Assembly (NCBI GenBank): GCA_964432885.1
Contig: CAYSPG010000007.1
Coordinates: 62,001 to 126,000, forward strand
DNA from: CAYSPG01 sp964432885
GTDB taxonomy: Bacteria; Bacteroidota; Bacteroidia; AKYH767-A; OLB10
Length of the DNA stretch: 64,000 nucleotides
Direction of reading: 5' to 3'
In this document: one piece after another, positions 41,131 through 49,621 of the stretch
Numbering within the stretch: the first letter of the stretch is position 1
How the letters are laid out: every line of letters begins with the position of its first letter
Made by a program: the position numbers and the translations under genes
The notes under the pieces: generated by a model
Seen by the model: only the letters and a program-made list of their open reading frames with translations
Told to the model about the DNA's origin: nothing
The model's database searches: none

Positions 41131-41518
41131 GATTGTTAATTTATAGCTTGAAAGTTATGTTTTTTTATTTAAAATAATTTCTGATTTTTTATTTTTATAT
41201 TACAAAAGATAGGTTTACTTCATGTATTTACCCAAATGACAAATTTATCTTTGACCCAACAAAAATATACGTTCGCCAATAATTAATGCAATTTCGCCAA
41301 CATATTTATCAAAACAACAAAGTTGATAATTCAAGGTTAAGATTAGATTCTTTATAATCTTAGTTGTGGAAAGTCAGTTCAAATAATTTATCTAATTAAC
41401 TCATCACCCAGGCCTAAGCAACCAGAGGAAATGAATTATGATGCATAGATAGCCTAAGAAGCTACTGCAAAAAGAATAAAAATAAACACTGACGATTAAC
41501 AAATTAAAATTTAATAAA
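41131..41518. other. 388-base intergenic region between a two-component system and the surface-cytochrome set
   Basis: Very AT-rich. It holds an inverted pair AAGATTA/TATAATCTT (41338-41361) and a less AT-rich block at 41401-41470 (CACCCAGGCCTAAGCAACC) that could belong to a structured 5' leader. There is no open frame of note and no FNR-like site. It should contain the promoters for both directions and operator sites of the response regulator, which I cannot identify. Confidence 0.5.
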
Positions 41519-42355
41519 ATGAAAAATCAACTACTTGTATTGTGCGCCATAGGCGTATTTGTTATTTGCACTGCCGAAATAACCAGCGATAATGGAAAGG
41601 CGGGCTACACTGGTTCACCTGGTGAATCAAAGTGTAATAATTGTCATAATACCTACACTTTAAATACAGGAGGTGGAAGCGTTACTCTTGGAGGTATATC
41701 GAACTGGCAATACATACCAGGCCAAACCTATAATATGACGCTAACTGTTGCAAGGGCTGGCAATTCACTTTTTGGTTTAGGCTTAGAAGCATTGACAAGC
41801 AGTAATACAAATGCAGGTACCTTAGTAATAACAAATTCCAGCACTCAAATAAAAACAAAAACTATAAATGGAGTTTCAAGAAACAACGTTGTACATACTT
41901 TTAACGGAGGTGCATCAGCAGATTTAAAAGTATTCTCATTTAATTGGGTAGCACCTGCAACCAATGTAGGTCCGGTAACAATGTATTACAATGGCGTGGC
42001 AGCAAATGGAAACGGAAATGAAAACAATGATTACGTTTATTCAGGCAGTCAGGTAATATCTCCTGTTACAACGGGTATTGAAACTTTTAATACTGAAAAT
42101 AGCTTTTCAGTGTCCCCAATTCCAGCTAATGATTTTTTGGATGTTAAATTTTCTCTTACGAAAAGTGAAAAAGTATCTATAACGCTTTATGATATTAATG
42201 GACGAAATGTAACCAACCTTCTTCCTGAATCAATAAAAAGCGGTGAGTGTTTGGAGCATTTTAATTTAAAGGATAAGATTTCTACTAAAGGAATTTATTT
42301 TTTGCGAATGAATGTAAGCGGAAAATTATACGACAAAAAAATATTGCTGAATTAA
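41519..42355 (+). CDS. T9SS-secreted choice-of-anchor V protein with one heme-binding motif
   Basis: A 278-residue exported protein. After the signal sequence (MKNQLLVLCAIGVFVICTAEI) comes the choice-of-anchor V pattern GKAGYTGSPGESKCNNCHNTY, with a c-heme motif CNNCH at residues about 40-44, then a beta-sandwich (about 60-185) and a T9SS type A sorting domain (VSPIPANDFLDVKF, LYDINGRNV, STKGIYFLRM). It should be displayed on the cell surface, possibly as a monoheme protein. It leads a compact run of five exported proteins with heme-like motifs, a barrel and YceI. Confidence 0.85.
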   Translation: MKNQLLVLCAIGVFVICTAEITSDNGKAGYTGSPGESKCNNCHNTYTLNTGGGSVTLGGISNWQYIPGQTYNMTLTVARAGNSLFGLGLEALTSSNTNAGTLVITNSSTQIKTKTINGVSRNNVVHTFNGGASADLKVFSFNWVAPATNVGPVTMYYNGVAANGNGNENNDYVYSGSQVISPVTTGIETFNTENSFSVSPIPANDFLDVKFSLTKSEKVSITLYDINGRNVTNLLPESIKSGECLEHFNLKDKISTKGIYFLRMNVSGKLYDKKILLN

Positions 42356-42362
42356 AACAAGT

Positions 42363-42734
42363 ATGACCAATAAGACCATTTTAATTTTCCTTATTTCAAT
42401 CGGATTCATGTTAGGATCGTGCAAACATGGAACAGATTTAACAGGACTTCCAACCGTGAGTTTTAAAGACCATGTAGCTCCGTTGCTTTCATCCAAATGT
42501 TCATTTAGCGGATGTCATGGAAATATTGGAGGGAGTGAGTTTCCTTTAATAGAATATAATGATGTGATAAAATATGGCGAGGTAAAAGCAGGCAATGCTA
42601 ACGACAGTAGATTGTATAAAGCCATTGTAAATAAAGACGAGGAAATAATGCCACCAGCTTCTTATAACCAACTTACAAATAATGAGATTGAACTTATTTA
42701 TGTTTGGATTGAACAAGGCGCTAACAATAACTAA
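42363..42734 (+). CDS. Lipoprotein with cytochrome c-like CX4CH motif
   Basis: A 123-residue protein with a lipoprotein signal peptide (lipobox MLGSC, Cys about 20). The body FKDHVAPLLSSKCSFSGCHGNIGGSEFPLIEYNDVI...EEIMPPASYNQLTNNEIELIYVWIEQGA is the single-heme cytochrome domain common in exported Bacteroidota and planctomycete proteins. The heme site is C-S-F-S-G-C-H, a CX4CH spacing rather than CX2CH. The axial Met is probably in EEIMPPAS. Bound to the outer membrane or inner leaflet by lipid; electron carrier role inferred. Confidence 0.8.
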   Translation: MTNKTILIFLISIGFMLGSCKHGTDLTGLPTVSFKDHVAPLLSSKCSFSGCHGNIGGSEFPLIEYNDVIKYGEVKAGNANDSRLYKAIVNKDEEIMPPASYNQLTNNEIELIYVWIEQGANNN

Positions 42735-42741
42735 ACTTTAT

Positions 42742-43128
42742 ATGCGTAAAATTATTTTGCTGTCAATAGCAGTATGTTCACTAACCGGATGCTATTACGA
42801 TAATGAAGACGAATTGCATCCAAGTATTAACATCAGTAATTCATGCGATACAACCATTGAGATAAGTTACGCCAATGATATTGCGCCAATCATGAATTCA
42901 AGTTGTGGTGCCACAGATAATAACTGTCATTCTATAAACAGTACTTCCAGTGGAATTCCGCTTGATAATTATTCAAACATTTATGATGTAATACTTGATG
43001 GTTCCTTTCTTGGGTCTATACTTCATGAGCAGGCATATTCACCAATGCCACAAGGTGGTGGTAAACTTGACGACTGCAGCATTTCAAAAATTCAGAGTTG
43101 GATAAATCATAATGCACCTAACAATTAA
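42742..43128 (+). CDS. Second cytochrome c-like lipoprotein, CX6CH motif
   Basis: A 128-residue protein from ATG 42742, with lipobox LTGC (Cys about 17). The domain resembles the previous gene: YANDIAPIMNSSCGATDNNCHSINSTSSGIPLDNYSNIYDVI and YSPMPQGGGKLDDCSISKIQSWINHNAPNN. The heme-like site is C-G-A-T-D-N-N-C-H, spaced CX6CH, so covalent heme attachment is doubtful; the Met in SPMPQGG matches the axial position. It is probably a diverged duplicate of the upstream lipoprotein. Confidence 0.75.
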   Translation: MRKIILLSIAVCSLTGCYYDNEDELHPSINISNSCDTTIEISYANDIAPIMNSSCGATDNNCHSINSTSSGIPLDNYSNIYDVILDGSFLGSILHEQAYSPMPQGGGKLDDCSISKIQSWINHNAPNN

Positions 43129-43153
43129 TTAACCTCTTTGCACTTTTAAAAAA

Positions 43154-44044
43154 ATGAAAAAAAAAATCAGCTGGTTGTTTTCAATATTAGCTTTAATAGG
43201 TTTTAAATCAAACTCGCAGGATTTGTGGAATCTTGTTGACTCGGCACAGGCACCTAAAAAAGAATTTGCCTACGCAACATTTAAAACCACAAGACTTGTC
43301 AATTTACATACTGTTGAAACCCTTGGAAAAAGAAGTCTTGATTTTAGAATTTCGCATAGGTTTGGTGCTCTTAATAGTGGCTCGTATAACGCATGGGGAA
43401 TTGATGGCCCAGCCAACATTAAACTGAGTTTAGAATACAGTTACAATGGTAAATGGATGGTAGGAATTGGACGAAGCTCATTTGAAAAAATGGATGATGT
43501 TTTTTTAAAAATACGTTTACTGCGACAATCAAAAAAAGGTGGAGTGCCTGTTAGTATTACCTGGCTTTCGTCTGCATTTTATACTGCACAACACGACCCT
43601 AACAGCGAGAGGAATGGATATTCTAAATACCAATATAAATCAAGCCGTATGTCATACGTGCATCAACTTTTAATTGCCCGAAAATTCAATAACAATATTT
43701 CATTGCAAGTGGGCGGATGGTTTACTCATTTCAATTTAGTTGAACATGCAAAAGATAAAAACGATGCTTATGGAGCCACAGGAGTTGCACGAATAAAATT
43801 TACCAAACGACAGGCCATTACGTTTGAATACGCATTAAGAGGAAATACCGACTACTCGCAAAATAAATATTATGACAGCATGGGCATTGGCTATGAAATA
43901 GAAACAGGTGGGCATGTTTTTCAGGTACACCTTACTAACTCTTTTGGAATTGCCGAAAATCAATTTCTTACAAATACACAAACTCAATGGAATAATGCAG
44001 GTATCCGAATTGGATTTAATGTCTCGAGAGTTTTTACACTTTAA
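43154..44044 (+). CDS. DUF5777-family outer-membrane beta-barrel
   Basis: A 296-residue protein with signal peptide (MKKKISWLFSILALIGFKSNSQ). The motif FKTTRLVNLHTVETLGKRSLDFRISHRFG...YNAWGIDGPANIKLSLEYSYNGKWMVGIGRSS is diagnostic of DUF5777, followed by alternating amphipathic strands and an aromatic C-terminus (FNVSRVFTL), all typical of outer-membrane barrels. Members often sit beside c-type cytochrome domains and YceI, as here. A pore or conduit for the adjacent heme proteins is a reasonable inference, but no transport activity is known to me. Confidence 0.85.
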   Translation: MKKKISWLFSILALIGFKSNSQDLWNLVDSAQAPKKEFAYATFKTTRLVNLHTVETLGKRSLDFRISHRFGALNSGSYNAWGIDGPANIKLSLEYSYNGKWMVGIGRSSFEKMDDVFLKIRLLRQSKKGGVPVSITWLSSAFYTAQHDPNSERNGYSKYQYKSSRMSYVHQLLIARKFNNNISLQVGGWFTHFNLVEHAKDKNDAYGATGVARIKFTKRQAITFEYALRGNTDYSQNKYYDSMGIGYEIETGGHVFQVHLTNSFGIAENQFLTNTQTQWNNAGIRIGFNVSRVFTL

Positions 44045-44054
44045 ATTATACACT

Positions 44055-44606
44055 ATGAAAAAAATATTTTTAGCGGTATTTTTTATATCAGCATATTATC
44101 AAGCAAACGCACAGATTTACATTGGCAAAGAAGGCGATGTAAGTTTTTTTGGCAAATCACCCATTGAGGATATTGAAGCTCACAATAAAGCAGTTAAACC
44201 AGTATTGAATTCTGCAACTGGTGAATTATTATTTAAAATTCCTATAACCAGTTTTGTTTTTAAATCATCGCTTATGCAAGAGCACTTTAATGAAAACTAT
44301 ATGGAATCAGACAAATATCCTGTTGCTACTTTTCAAGGAAAAATAAATGAGACTGTTGATTACAGCAGCGACAGCACAAAGCAAGTTACAGCATCTGGCA
44401 CAATAAGTATTCATGGTGTGCCACAAAAAATTACAGCCCAGGGAAGTATTGCTTTTAAAGAAAAAAACATTTTAATACATTCTGTTTTTAAAATACATCT
44501 TGACGATTTTAAAATTGTGGTTCCTGCATTGTATTCCCAAAACATTCCTCCTGATATTGAGATTACGGTTCATTCAATTCTGGAACCGTATGTCAAAACG
44601 CCTTGA
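44055..44606 (+). CDS. YceI-family periplasmic protein
   Basis: A 183-residue protein from ATG 44055 with signal peptide (MKKIFLAVFFISAYYQANAQ). The lipocalin-like YceI domain is recognised by GDVSFFGKSPIEDIEAHN, MQEHFNENYMESDKYPVATFQGKI and TASGTISIHGVPQKITAQGSI. YceI proteins bind polyisoprenoid lipids or quinone-like molecules in the periplasm. It is 10 bases after the DUF5777 gene and closes this set; a quinone-binding role would fit an electron-transfer function (inference). Confidence 0.9.
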   Translation: MKKIFLAVFFISAYYQANAQIYIGKEGDVSFFGKSPIEDIEAHNKAVKPVLNSATGELLFKIPITSFVFKSSLMQEHFNENYMESDKYPVATFQGKINETVDYSSDSTKQVTASGTISIHGVPQKITAQGSIAFKEKNILIHSVFKIHLDDFKIVVPALYSQNIPPDIEITVHSILEPYVKTP

Positions 44607-44691
44607 ATTATATTGCCGCTTTTTTTATACACTAAAAAAAATATAATTTTTTCAGTCGTCCAATAGCTTCAAAATAAAAATCAGATATATA

Positions 44692-44736
44692 ACTGATAAA
44701 TATCAGTGCAACAATGGCTGCTTTTACTGCTATTTG
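44692..44736 (+). promoter_or_regulatory. FNR-like palindrome before hmgA
   Basis: A perfect 16-base palindrome TACTGATAAATATCAGT-type core (ACTGATAAATATCAGT is at 44692-44707 counting outer AC/GT) containing TGAT-AAAT-ATCA at 44694-44705. A weak -7 element, GCTATTTG (44729-44736), keeps only the TTTG part but begins 29.5 bases from the centre, the spacing seen at three other sites; the hmgA ATG follows at 44751. Confidence 0.55.
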
Positions 44737-44750
44737 CAGAAAAAATTATC

Positions 44751-45938
44751 ATGCCGATTTATCACTCGCTTGGAAAGCTACCCAATAAGCGACACATCGT
44801 ATTTCGTCAGCCAAACGGAAATTTATATCACGAAGAACTTTTTGGCACCGAAGGTTTTTCAGGTATGTCATCGCTTGTTTATCACCTCCATCCGCCAACC
44901 ATGGTTAAGGAGCATGGTAAGCCATATAGCATAAAACCTGAAATTGCAATTGAAGACAACCTTCAGGCGCGCAGCTTTTCAGGTTTCGAAATAGAGCCTG
45001 AACAAGATTACATCGATAGTCGCAAAGTACTTTTTGTAAACAACGATTTACATATCGGCATTGCCGCTCCTCAGCAAAGCACCACTGGTTATTTTTTCAA
45101 AAATGCCGATGCTGACGAAATGTTATATATACATCGCGGCAGCGGTGTGCTCAAGTCCATGTATGGCTCAGTTGATTTTGAGTACGGAGATTATTTAATT
45201 ATTCCAAGAGGAACCGTTTACCAAATCCACTTCAACACCACCGATAATAAAATTCTTTTCATCGAATCACATTCACCCATTGAAACCCCATCACGATACC
45301 GCAATCAATACGGGCAATTTCTTGAAAATTCACCTTTTTGTGAACGTGATTTTAAATTGCCACACTCACTGGAAACACATGATGCGAAAGGAAATTTTTT
45401 AATCAACATAAAAAAGCGCGGGCTCATTTATCCATACATATACGAAACACATCCTTTTGATGTTGTTGGATACGATGGCACTTCTTATCCATACGCTTTT
45501 TCCATATTTAATTTCGAACCCATCACCGGTCGCATACACATGCCGCCTCCGATACACCAGCAGTTTCAGGCTAAAAATTTTGTGGTGTGTTCATTTGTTC
45601 CGCGCATGTACGATTATCATCCGCAGGCAATACCTGCACCTTATCATCATAGTAATATTGACAGTGATGAGTTGTTGTATTATGTAGATGGCGATTTTAT
45701 GAGCAGAAATAATATTCAACAAGGGCAAATTACATTGCATCCCGGTGGCATTCCGCACGGGCCACACCCCGGTGCTATTGAGCGCAGCATTGGAAAAAAA
45801 GAAACCAACGAACTTGCTGTAATGATTGACCCTTTTAACCCCGTAATGATTACCGAAGAAGCGTTAAGCATCGAAAACAAAGATTATTACAAATCGTGGT
45901 TAAGCAAAACCAAAGAAGAAATTGTAACACCATTATAA
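44751..45938 (+). CDS. hmgA: Homogentisate 1,2-dioxygenase
   Basis: A 395-residue protein from ATG 44751 (MPIYHSLGKLPNKRHIVFRQ); a GTG at 44706 lies inside the palindrome and is rejected. Motifs of the family: ADEMLYIHRGSGVLKSMYGSVDFEYGDYLIIPRGTVYQI (cupin), PPIHQQFQAKNFVVCSFVPR, and the iron ligand region YHHSNIDSDELLYYVDGDF with HPGGIPHGPHPG. It opens the ring of homogentisate with O2 to maleylacetoacetate in tyrosine breakdown. The next gene, HPPD, supplies its substrate. Maleylacetoacetate isomerase and fumarylacetoacetase are not in the window. Confidence 0.93.
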   Translation: MPIYHSLGKLPNKRHIVFRQPNGNLYHEELFGTEGFSGMSSLVYHLHPPTMVKEHGKPYSIKPEIAIEDNLQARSFSGFEIEPEQDYIDSRKVLFVNNDLHIGIAAPQQSTTGYFFKNADADEMLYIHRGSGVLKSMYGSVDFEYGDYLIIPRGTVYQIHFNTTDNKILFIESHSPIETPSRYRNQYGQFLENSPFCERDFKLPHSLETHDAKGNFLINIKKRGLIYPYIYETHPFDVVGYDGTSYPYAFSIFNFEPITGRIHMPPPIHQQFQAKNFVVCSFVPRMYDYHPQAIPAPYHHSNIDSDELLYYVDGDFMSRNNIQQGQITLHPGGIPHGPHPGAIERSIGKKETNELAVMIDPFNPVMITEEALSIENKDYYKSWLSKTKEEIVTPL

Positions 45939-45939
45939 A

Positions 45940-47100
45940 ATGACAACACAGGATTTAACAGCAGTAAAAAATTTTAATTACTCCGAAACAAAAAAAATAT
46001 TTGATAAGGCGCAGGATTTTCTCCCGCTGCTAGGCACCGATTATGTTGAGTTATATGTAGGCAATGCAAAACAGTCTGCCCATTATTATAAAACTGCATT
46101 TGGTTTTCAGGATTTGGCTTATGCCGGATTAGAAACCGGTGTACGCGACCGCACATCGTATGTTTTACAGCAGGGAAAAATCCGCTTAGTGCTCACAACT
46201 CCATTGATAAAAGACAGCGAAATTGCCCTGCACATTAATAAACATGGTGACGGAGTTAAAGTAATTGCACTGTGGGTTGATGATGCTTATGATGCATTTG
46301 AGCAAACAACAAAGCGGGGAGCAAAACCATATCTCCAACCCGAAACAATAAAAGATAGTGATGGTGAAATAAAACGCTCCGGCATCCACACCTATGGCGA
46401 CACCGTCCACATTTTTATCGAACGCAAAAATTACAACGGATTGTTTTTACCCGGTTACGAGAAATGGAATTCAGAATACCATCCATCACCAACCGGTTTA
46501 AAATACATTGACCACATGGTGGGAAATGTTGAACTCGGTGGGATGAATGTATGGAGTAAGTTTTATGCTGAAGTTATGGGATTTTATAACCTCATAACAT
46601 TTGATGATAAAGATATTTCAACTGAGTACACCGCTTTGATGAGTAAAGTAATGACCAATGGAAACGGGTACATTAAATTTCCGATTAACGAACCTGCCAA
46701 AGGAAAAAAGAAATCGCAGGTGGAAGAGTATCTTGATTTTTATAATGGCGCAGGTTGCCAGCATATAGCTGTTGCCACCGATGATATTGTTTTTACCATT
46801 TCAGAAATGCGCAAACGCGGTGTGGAATTTTTATATGTACCCGGTTCGTATTACGATACCGTTAAAGAACGTGTAGGAATTATTGAGGAAGACCTTGAAG
46901 AATTAAAAAAATGGGGCATCATGGTTGACCGTGATGAGGAAGGTTACCTGTTGCAAATTTTTACTAAACCTGTAGAAGACCGTCCAACCATGTTTTTTGA
47001 AATCATACAACGCAAAGGAGCAAAGAGTTTTGGCAAAGGAAATTTTCAGGCATTGTTTGAAAGCATTGAAGCCGAGCAGGCACGCAGGGGAACACTTTAA
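45940..47100 (+). CDS. hppD: 4-hydroxyphenylpyruvate dioxygenase
   Basis: A 386-residue Fe(II) dioxygenase with two vicinal-oxygen-chelate domains. Iron ligands: His in LKYIDHMVGNV, His in GCQHIAVATDDI, and Glu in TMFFEIIQRKGAKSFGKGNFQALFESIE; the C-terminal helix is diagnostic. It converts 4-hydroxyphenylpyruvate and O2 to homogentisate. It begins 1 base after hmgA, and paaA follows after 11 bases, so all lie in one operon. Confidence 0.95.
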   Translation: MTTQDLTAVKNFNYSETKKIFDKAQDFLPLLGTDYVELYVGNAKQSAHYYKTAFGFQDLAYAGLETGVRDRTSYVLQQGKIRLVLTTPLIKDSEIALHINKHGDGVKVIALWVDDAYDAFEQTTKRGAKPYLQPETIKDSDGEIKRSGIHTYGDTVHIFIERKNYNGLFLPGYEKWNSEYHPSPTGLKYIDHMVGNVELGGMNVWSKFYAEVMGFYNLITFDDKDISTEYTALMSKVMTNGNGYIKFPINEPAKGKKKSQVEEYLDFYNGAGCQHIAVATDDIVFTISEMRKRGVEFLYVPGSYYDTVKERVGIIEEDLEELKKWGIMVDRDEEGYLLQIFTKPVEDRPTMFFEIIQRKGAKSFGKGNFQALFESIEAEQARRGTL

Positions 47101-47111
47101 TTTATTTACTG

Positions 47112-48062
47112 ATGACAGAAGAAGAAAAACAAAAAAAATTTCAGCAACGAATTGATGCCGGTGAAAAAATTGAACCACGCGATTGGATGCCTGATGCCTA
47201 CCGCAAAACATTGTTCAGGCAAATTTCGCAACATGCGCATTCAGAGGTAATAGGTATGCAGCCCGAAGGTAACTGGGTATTGCGGGCGCCAACATTGCGT
47301 GCAAAAAAAATATTGCTTGCAAAAATTCAGGATGAAGGTGGGCATGGCTTATATTTATACTCAGCAGCAGAAACGCTGGGTGTTGACCGCGCTGAAATGA
47401 TTGACATGTTGCATCTGGGTAAGGCCAAGTACTCAAGCATTTTTAATTACCCATCTCTAACATGGGCTGATATGGGTGCCATAGGCTGGCTGGTGGACGG
47501 AGCAGCCATTGTTAACCAAACCATGCTTGCCAAATGTTCATACGGGCCGTATGCACGTGCCATGGTGCGTATATGTAAAGAAGAAGGATTTCATCAACGG
47601 CAGGGCTATGAGATAATGTCAAAGATGATGAATGGAACAAAAGAGCAAAAGGAAATGGCACAGGATGCCATGAACCGTTGGTGGGAACCGGCACTGATGA
47701 TGTTTGGCCCACATGATGCCGAGTCGGCACACACCAAAGAGTCCATGCAGTTTAAAATTAAAGTTGAAAGCAATGACCATTTAAGACAACGCTTTATTGA
47801 CCGCACGGTTGAGCAGGCACATCACATTGGTTTAACAGTTCCCGATAAAAATTTAAATTACAACAACCAAACCATGCACTGGGAAACCAGCGAATTAAAT
47901 TGGGAGGAGTTTTGGAATGTGGTGAAGGGAAATGGCCCATGTAATCATCAGCGCATCACACATCATATCAAATATCATAAGGATGGCCAATGGGTACGCG
48001 AAGCTGCAATGGCTTACGAACAAAAAATAAAGCAAATCGAACCCGAAATAAATTTGAATTAA
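47112..48062 (+). CDS. paaA: Phenylacetyl-CoA epoxidase subunit PaaA
   Basis: A 316-residue di-iron oxygenase subunit. The N-terminal EPRDWMPDAYRKTLFRQISQHAHSEVIGM, iron-ligand segments LAKIQDEGGHGLYLYSAAETLG and ICKEEGFHQRQGYEIM, and YSSIFNYPSLTWADMGAIGWLVDGAA agree closely with PaaA. With PaaC it forms the catalytic core that epoxidises the ring of phenylacetyl-CoA with O2. Confidence 0.95.
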   Translation: MTEEEKQKKFQQRIDAGEKIEPRDWMPDAYRKTLFRQISQHAHSEVIGMQPEGNWVLRAPTLRAKKILLAKIQDEGGHGLYLYSAAETLGVDRAEMIDMLHLGKAKYSSIFNYPSLTWADMGAIGWLVDGAAIVNQTMLAKCSYGPYARAMVRICKEEGFHQRQGYEIMSKMMNGTKEQKEMAQDAMNRWWEPALMMFGPHDAESAHTKESMQFKIKVESNDHLRQRFIDRTVEQAHHIGLTVPDKNLNYNNQTMHWETSELNWEEFWNVVKGNGPCNHQRITHHIKYHKDGQWVREAAMAYEQKIKQIEPEINLN

Positions 48063-48066
48063 CACA

Positions 48067-48360
48067 ATGGAAAAACACAATGAGCAGTTTCCCCAATGGG
48101 AAGTTTTTTTACAATTAAAAAACGGCAGCGCATTTGAACATCAGGGAAGCATACATGCAGCCGATAAAAAAATGGCGCTGCAAAATGCGCGTGATATTTA
48201 TACCCGAAGAAACGAGGGAAGAAGCCTGTGGGTAGTACCCACCGATTGCATTGCTGCTACAACAAAAGATATGGAAGAAGATTTTTTTGACCCTGCTGCC
48301 GACAAAATCTACCGCACACCAAATTTTTACAAAATGCCGCAGGGCACTAAAAATCTTTAA
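48067..48360 (+). CDS. paaB: Phenylacetyl-CoA epoxidase subunit PaaB
   Basis: A 97-residue protein with the PaaB pattern WEVFLQLKNGSAFEHQGSIHAADKKMALQNARDIYTRRNEGRSLWVVPTDCIAA. PaaB links PaaAC units and is needed for activity. It sits 4 bases after paaA and 3 bases before paaC. Confidence 0.93.
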   Translation: MEKHNEQFPQWEVFLQLKNGSAFEHQGSIHAADKKMALQNARDIYTRRNEGRSLWVVPTDCIAATTKDMEEDFFDPAADKIYRTPNFYKMPQGTKNL

Positions 48361-48363
48361 TGT

Positions 48364-49122
48364 ATGTCAACCAATGATGCCTTGTTTAATTACTGTTTGC
48401 GGCTTGCAGATAATAATCTGGTACTTGCACAGCGCCTTGCCGAGTGGTGCAGCAAAGGTCCGTTTTTAGAGGAAGATTTAGCCTTAACCAACATGTCGCT
48501 TGATTTGCTGGGACAGGCTGAAGCGCTATATGAATACGCTGCCACACTTAAAGCAGATAGTTTAACAGCCGACAAACTTGCTTTTTTAAGAAGCGAAAGA
48601 GAGTATTATAATTGTTTACTTGTTGAACAGCCTAATGGTGATTTTGCTTTTACTATGGTAAAGCAATTTTTGTTTTCGGCATTTACAAAAAATCTGTATC
48701 AGCAACTCATCAACAGCAATAACGAAGTGCTGAAAGGATTTGCAGCAAAATCAATAAAAGAAATCAACTATCATTTTCGCCATAGCAGCGATTGGATTAT
48801 ACGATTTGGAAATGGAACAGAAGAAAGCAAAAAGCGCGTGCAAAATGCGTTTGATGAGTTGTGGCGATTTAAGGACGATATGTTTGTTATGAATGCCACC
48901 GATGTGCAATTAAATGAAACCGGCATAGGTGTTAACCACGAAAAATTTTATAACGAATGGGAATTTGAAGTGAGAGAAATTTTAAACGAAGCCACATTAC
49001 TTTTTCCTTCAACTGAAAATGTAATTGAGGGTGGTTATAACGGTATTCACACCGAACACCTTGGTCATTTGCTTTGCGAAATGCAATACCTGCAACGAGC
49101 GCATCCAGGGGCGAGATGGTAA
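48364..49122 (+). CDS. paaC: Phenylacetyl-CoA epoxidase subunit PaaC
   Basis: A 252-residue structural ferritin-like subunit: LRLADNNLVLAQRLAEWCSKGPFLEEDLALTNMSLDLLGQAEALYEYAA, YYNCLLVEQPNGDFAFTMVKQFLFSAF, KEINYHFRHSSDWIIRFGNGTEESKKR, and HTEHLGHLLCEMQYLQRAHPGARW at the C-terminus, as in PaaC. It stabilises PaaA. The expected paaD and paaE (electron-transfer reductase) do not follow; a pterin synthase comes next instead. Confidence 0.93.
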   Translation: MSTNDALFNYCLRLADNNLVLAQRLAEWCSKGPFLEEDLALTNMSLDLLGQAEALYEYAATLKADSLTADKLAFLRSEREYYNCLLVEQPNGDFAFTMVKQFLFSAFTKNLYQQLINSNNEVLKGFAAKSIKEINYHFRHSSDWIIRFGNGTEESKKRVQNAFDELWRFKDDMFVMNATDVQLNETGIGVNHEKFYNEWEFEVREILNEATLLFPSTENVIEGGYNGIHTEHLGHLLCEMQYLQRAHPGARW

Positions 49123-49156
49123 TTGCTGAATTTTAAAGCAGTAAACTTTTTACGTA

Positions 49157-49621
49157 ATGGCGCAATCTGTTCGGGTTACTAAAATATTTTTATTTGATAT
49201 GGCTCATGCTTTATATGGTTATGATGGTGCATGTAAAAATATTCACGGGCATACGTATAGACTCAGCGTTACAATAAAAGGTGTTCCGTTAGCTGATAAT
49301 TCAAATCCTAAAAACGGAATGGTGATTGACTTTGCAGACTTGAAAAAGCTTGTAAAAAAGCACATTCTTTCAAAGTTCGACCATGCATTGGTGCTCAACA
49401 AAAACTCCCCACACAAAAATCTTGATAAACAACTGAAGCGGCAGTTTGAAAAAATAATATTTTTTGACCGACAGCCCACTTGCGAAAACCTGTTGTTGCA
49501 TTTTAAAAAAATACTGTTGCCGTATTACAGTGCTCATCTAAAACTTGTGTATCTAAAACTTGAAGAAACACCTTCTTCATATGCCGAGTGGCTCGAAAGT
49601 GATAATTTAAAAATAATTTGA
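49157..49621 (+). CDS. 6-pyruvoyl-tetrahydropterin/6-carboxytetrahydropterin synthase family
   Basis: A 154-residue T-fold enzyme. Zinc ligands are in DMAHALYG and HGHTY; the catalytic Cys is in CKNIHGH, spacing CxxxHGH, which is the QueD-type (CPH4, queuosine path) rather than the mammalian CxxxxxHGH type. The motif KKHILSKFDHALVLNKNSPH and the Glu in LKLEETPSSYAEW complete the active site. Its place after HPPD and PaaABC suggests that it might instead serve tetrahydropterin supply for phenylalanine hydroxylase, but no such gene is visible. The stop TGA is formed by the first bases of a repeat. Confidence 0.82.
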   Translation: MAQSVRVTKIFLFDMAHALYGYDGACKNIHGHTYRLSVTIKGVPLADNSNPKNGMVIDFADLKKLVKKHILSKFDHALVLNKNSPHKNLDKQLKRQFEKIIFFDRQPTCENLLLHFKKILLPYYSAHLKLVYLKLEETPSSYAEWLESDNLKII

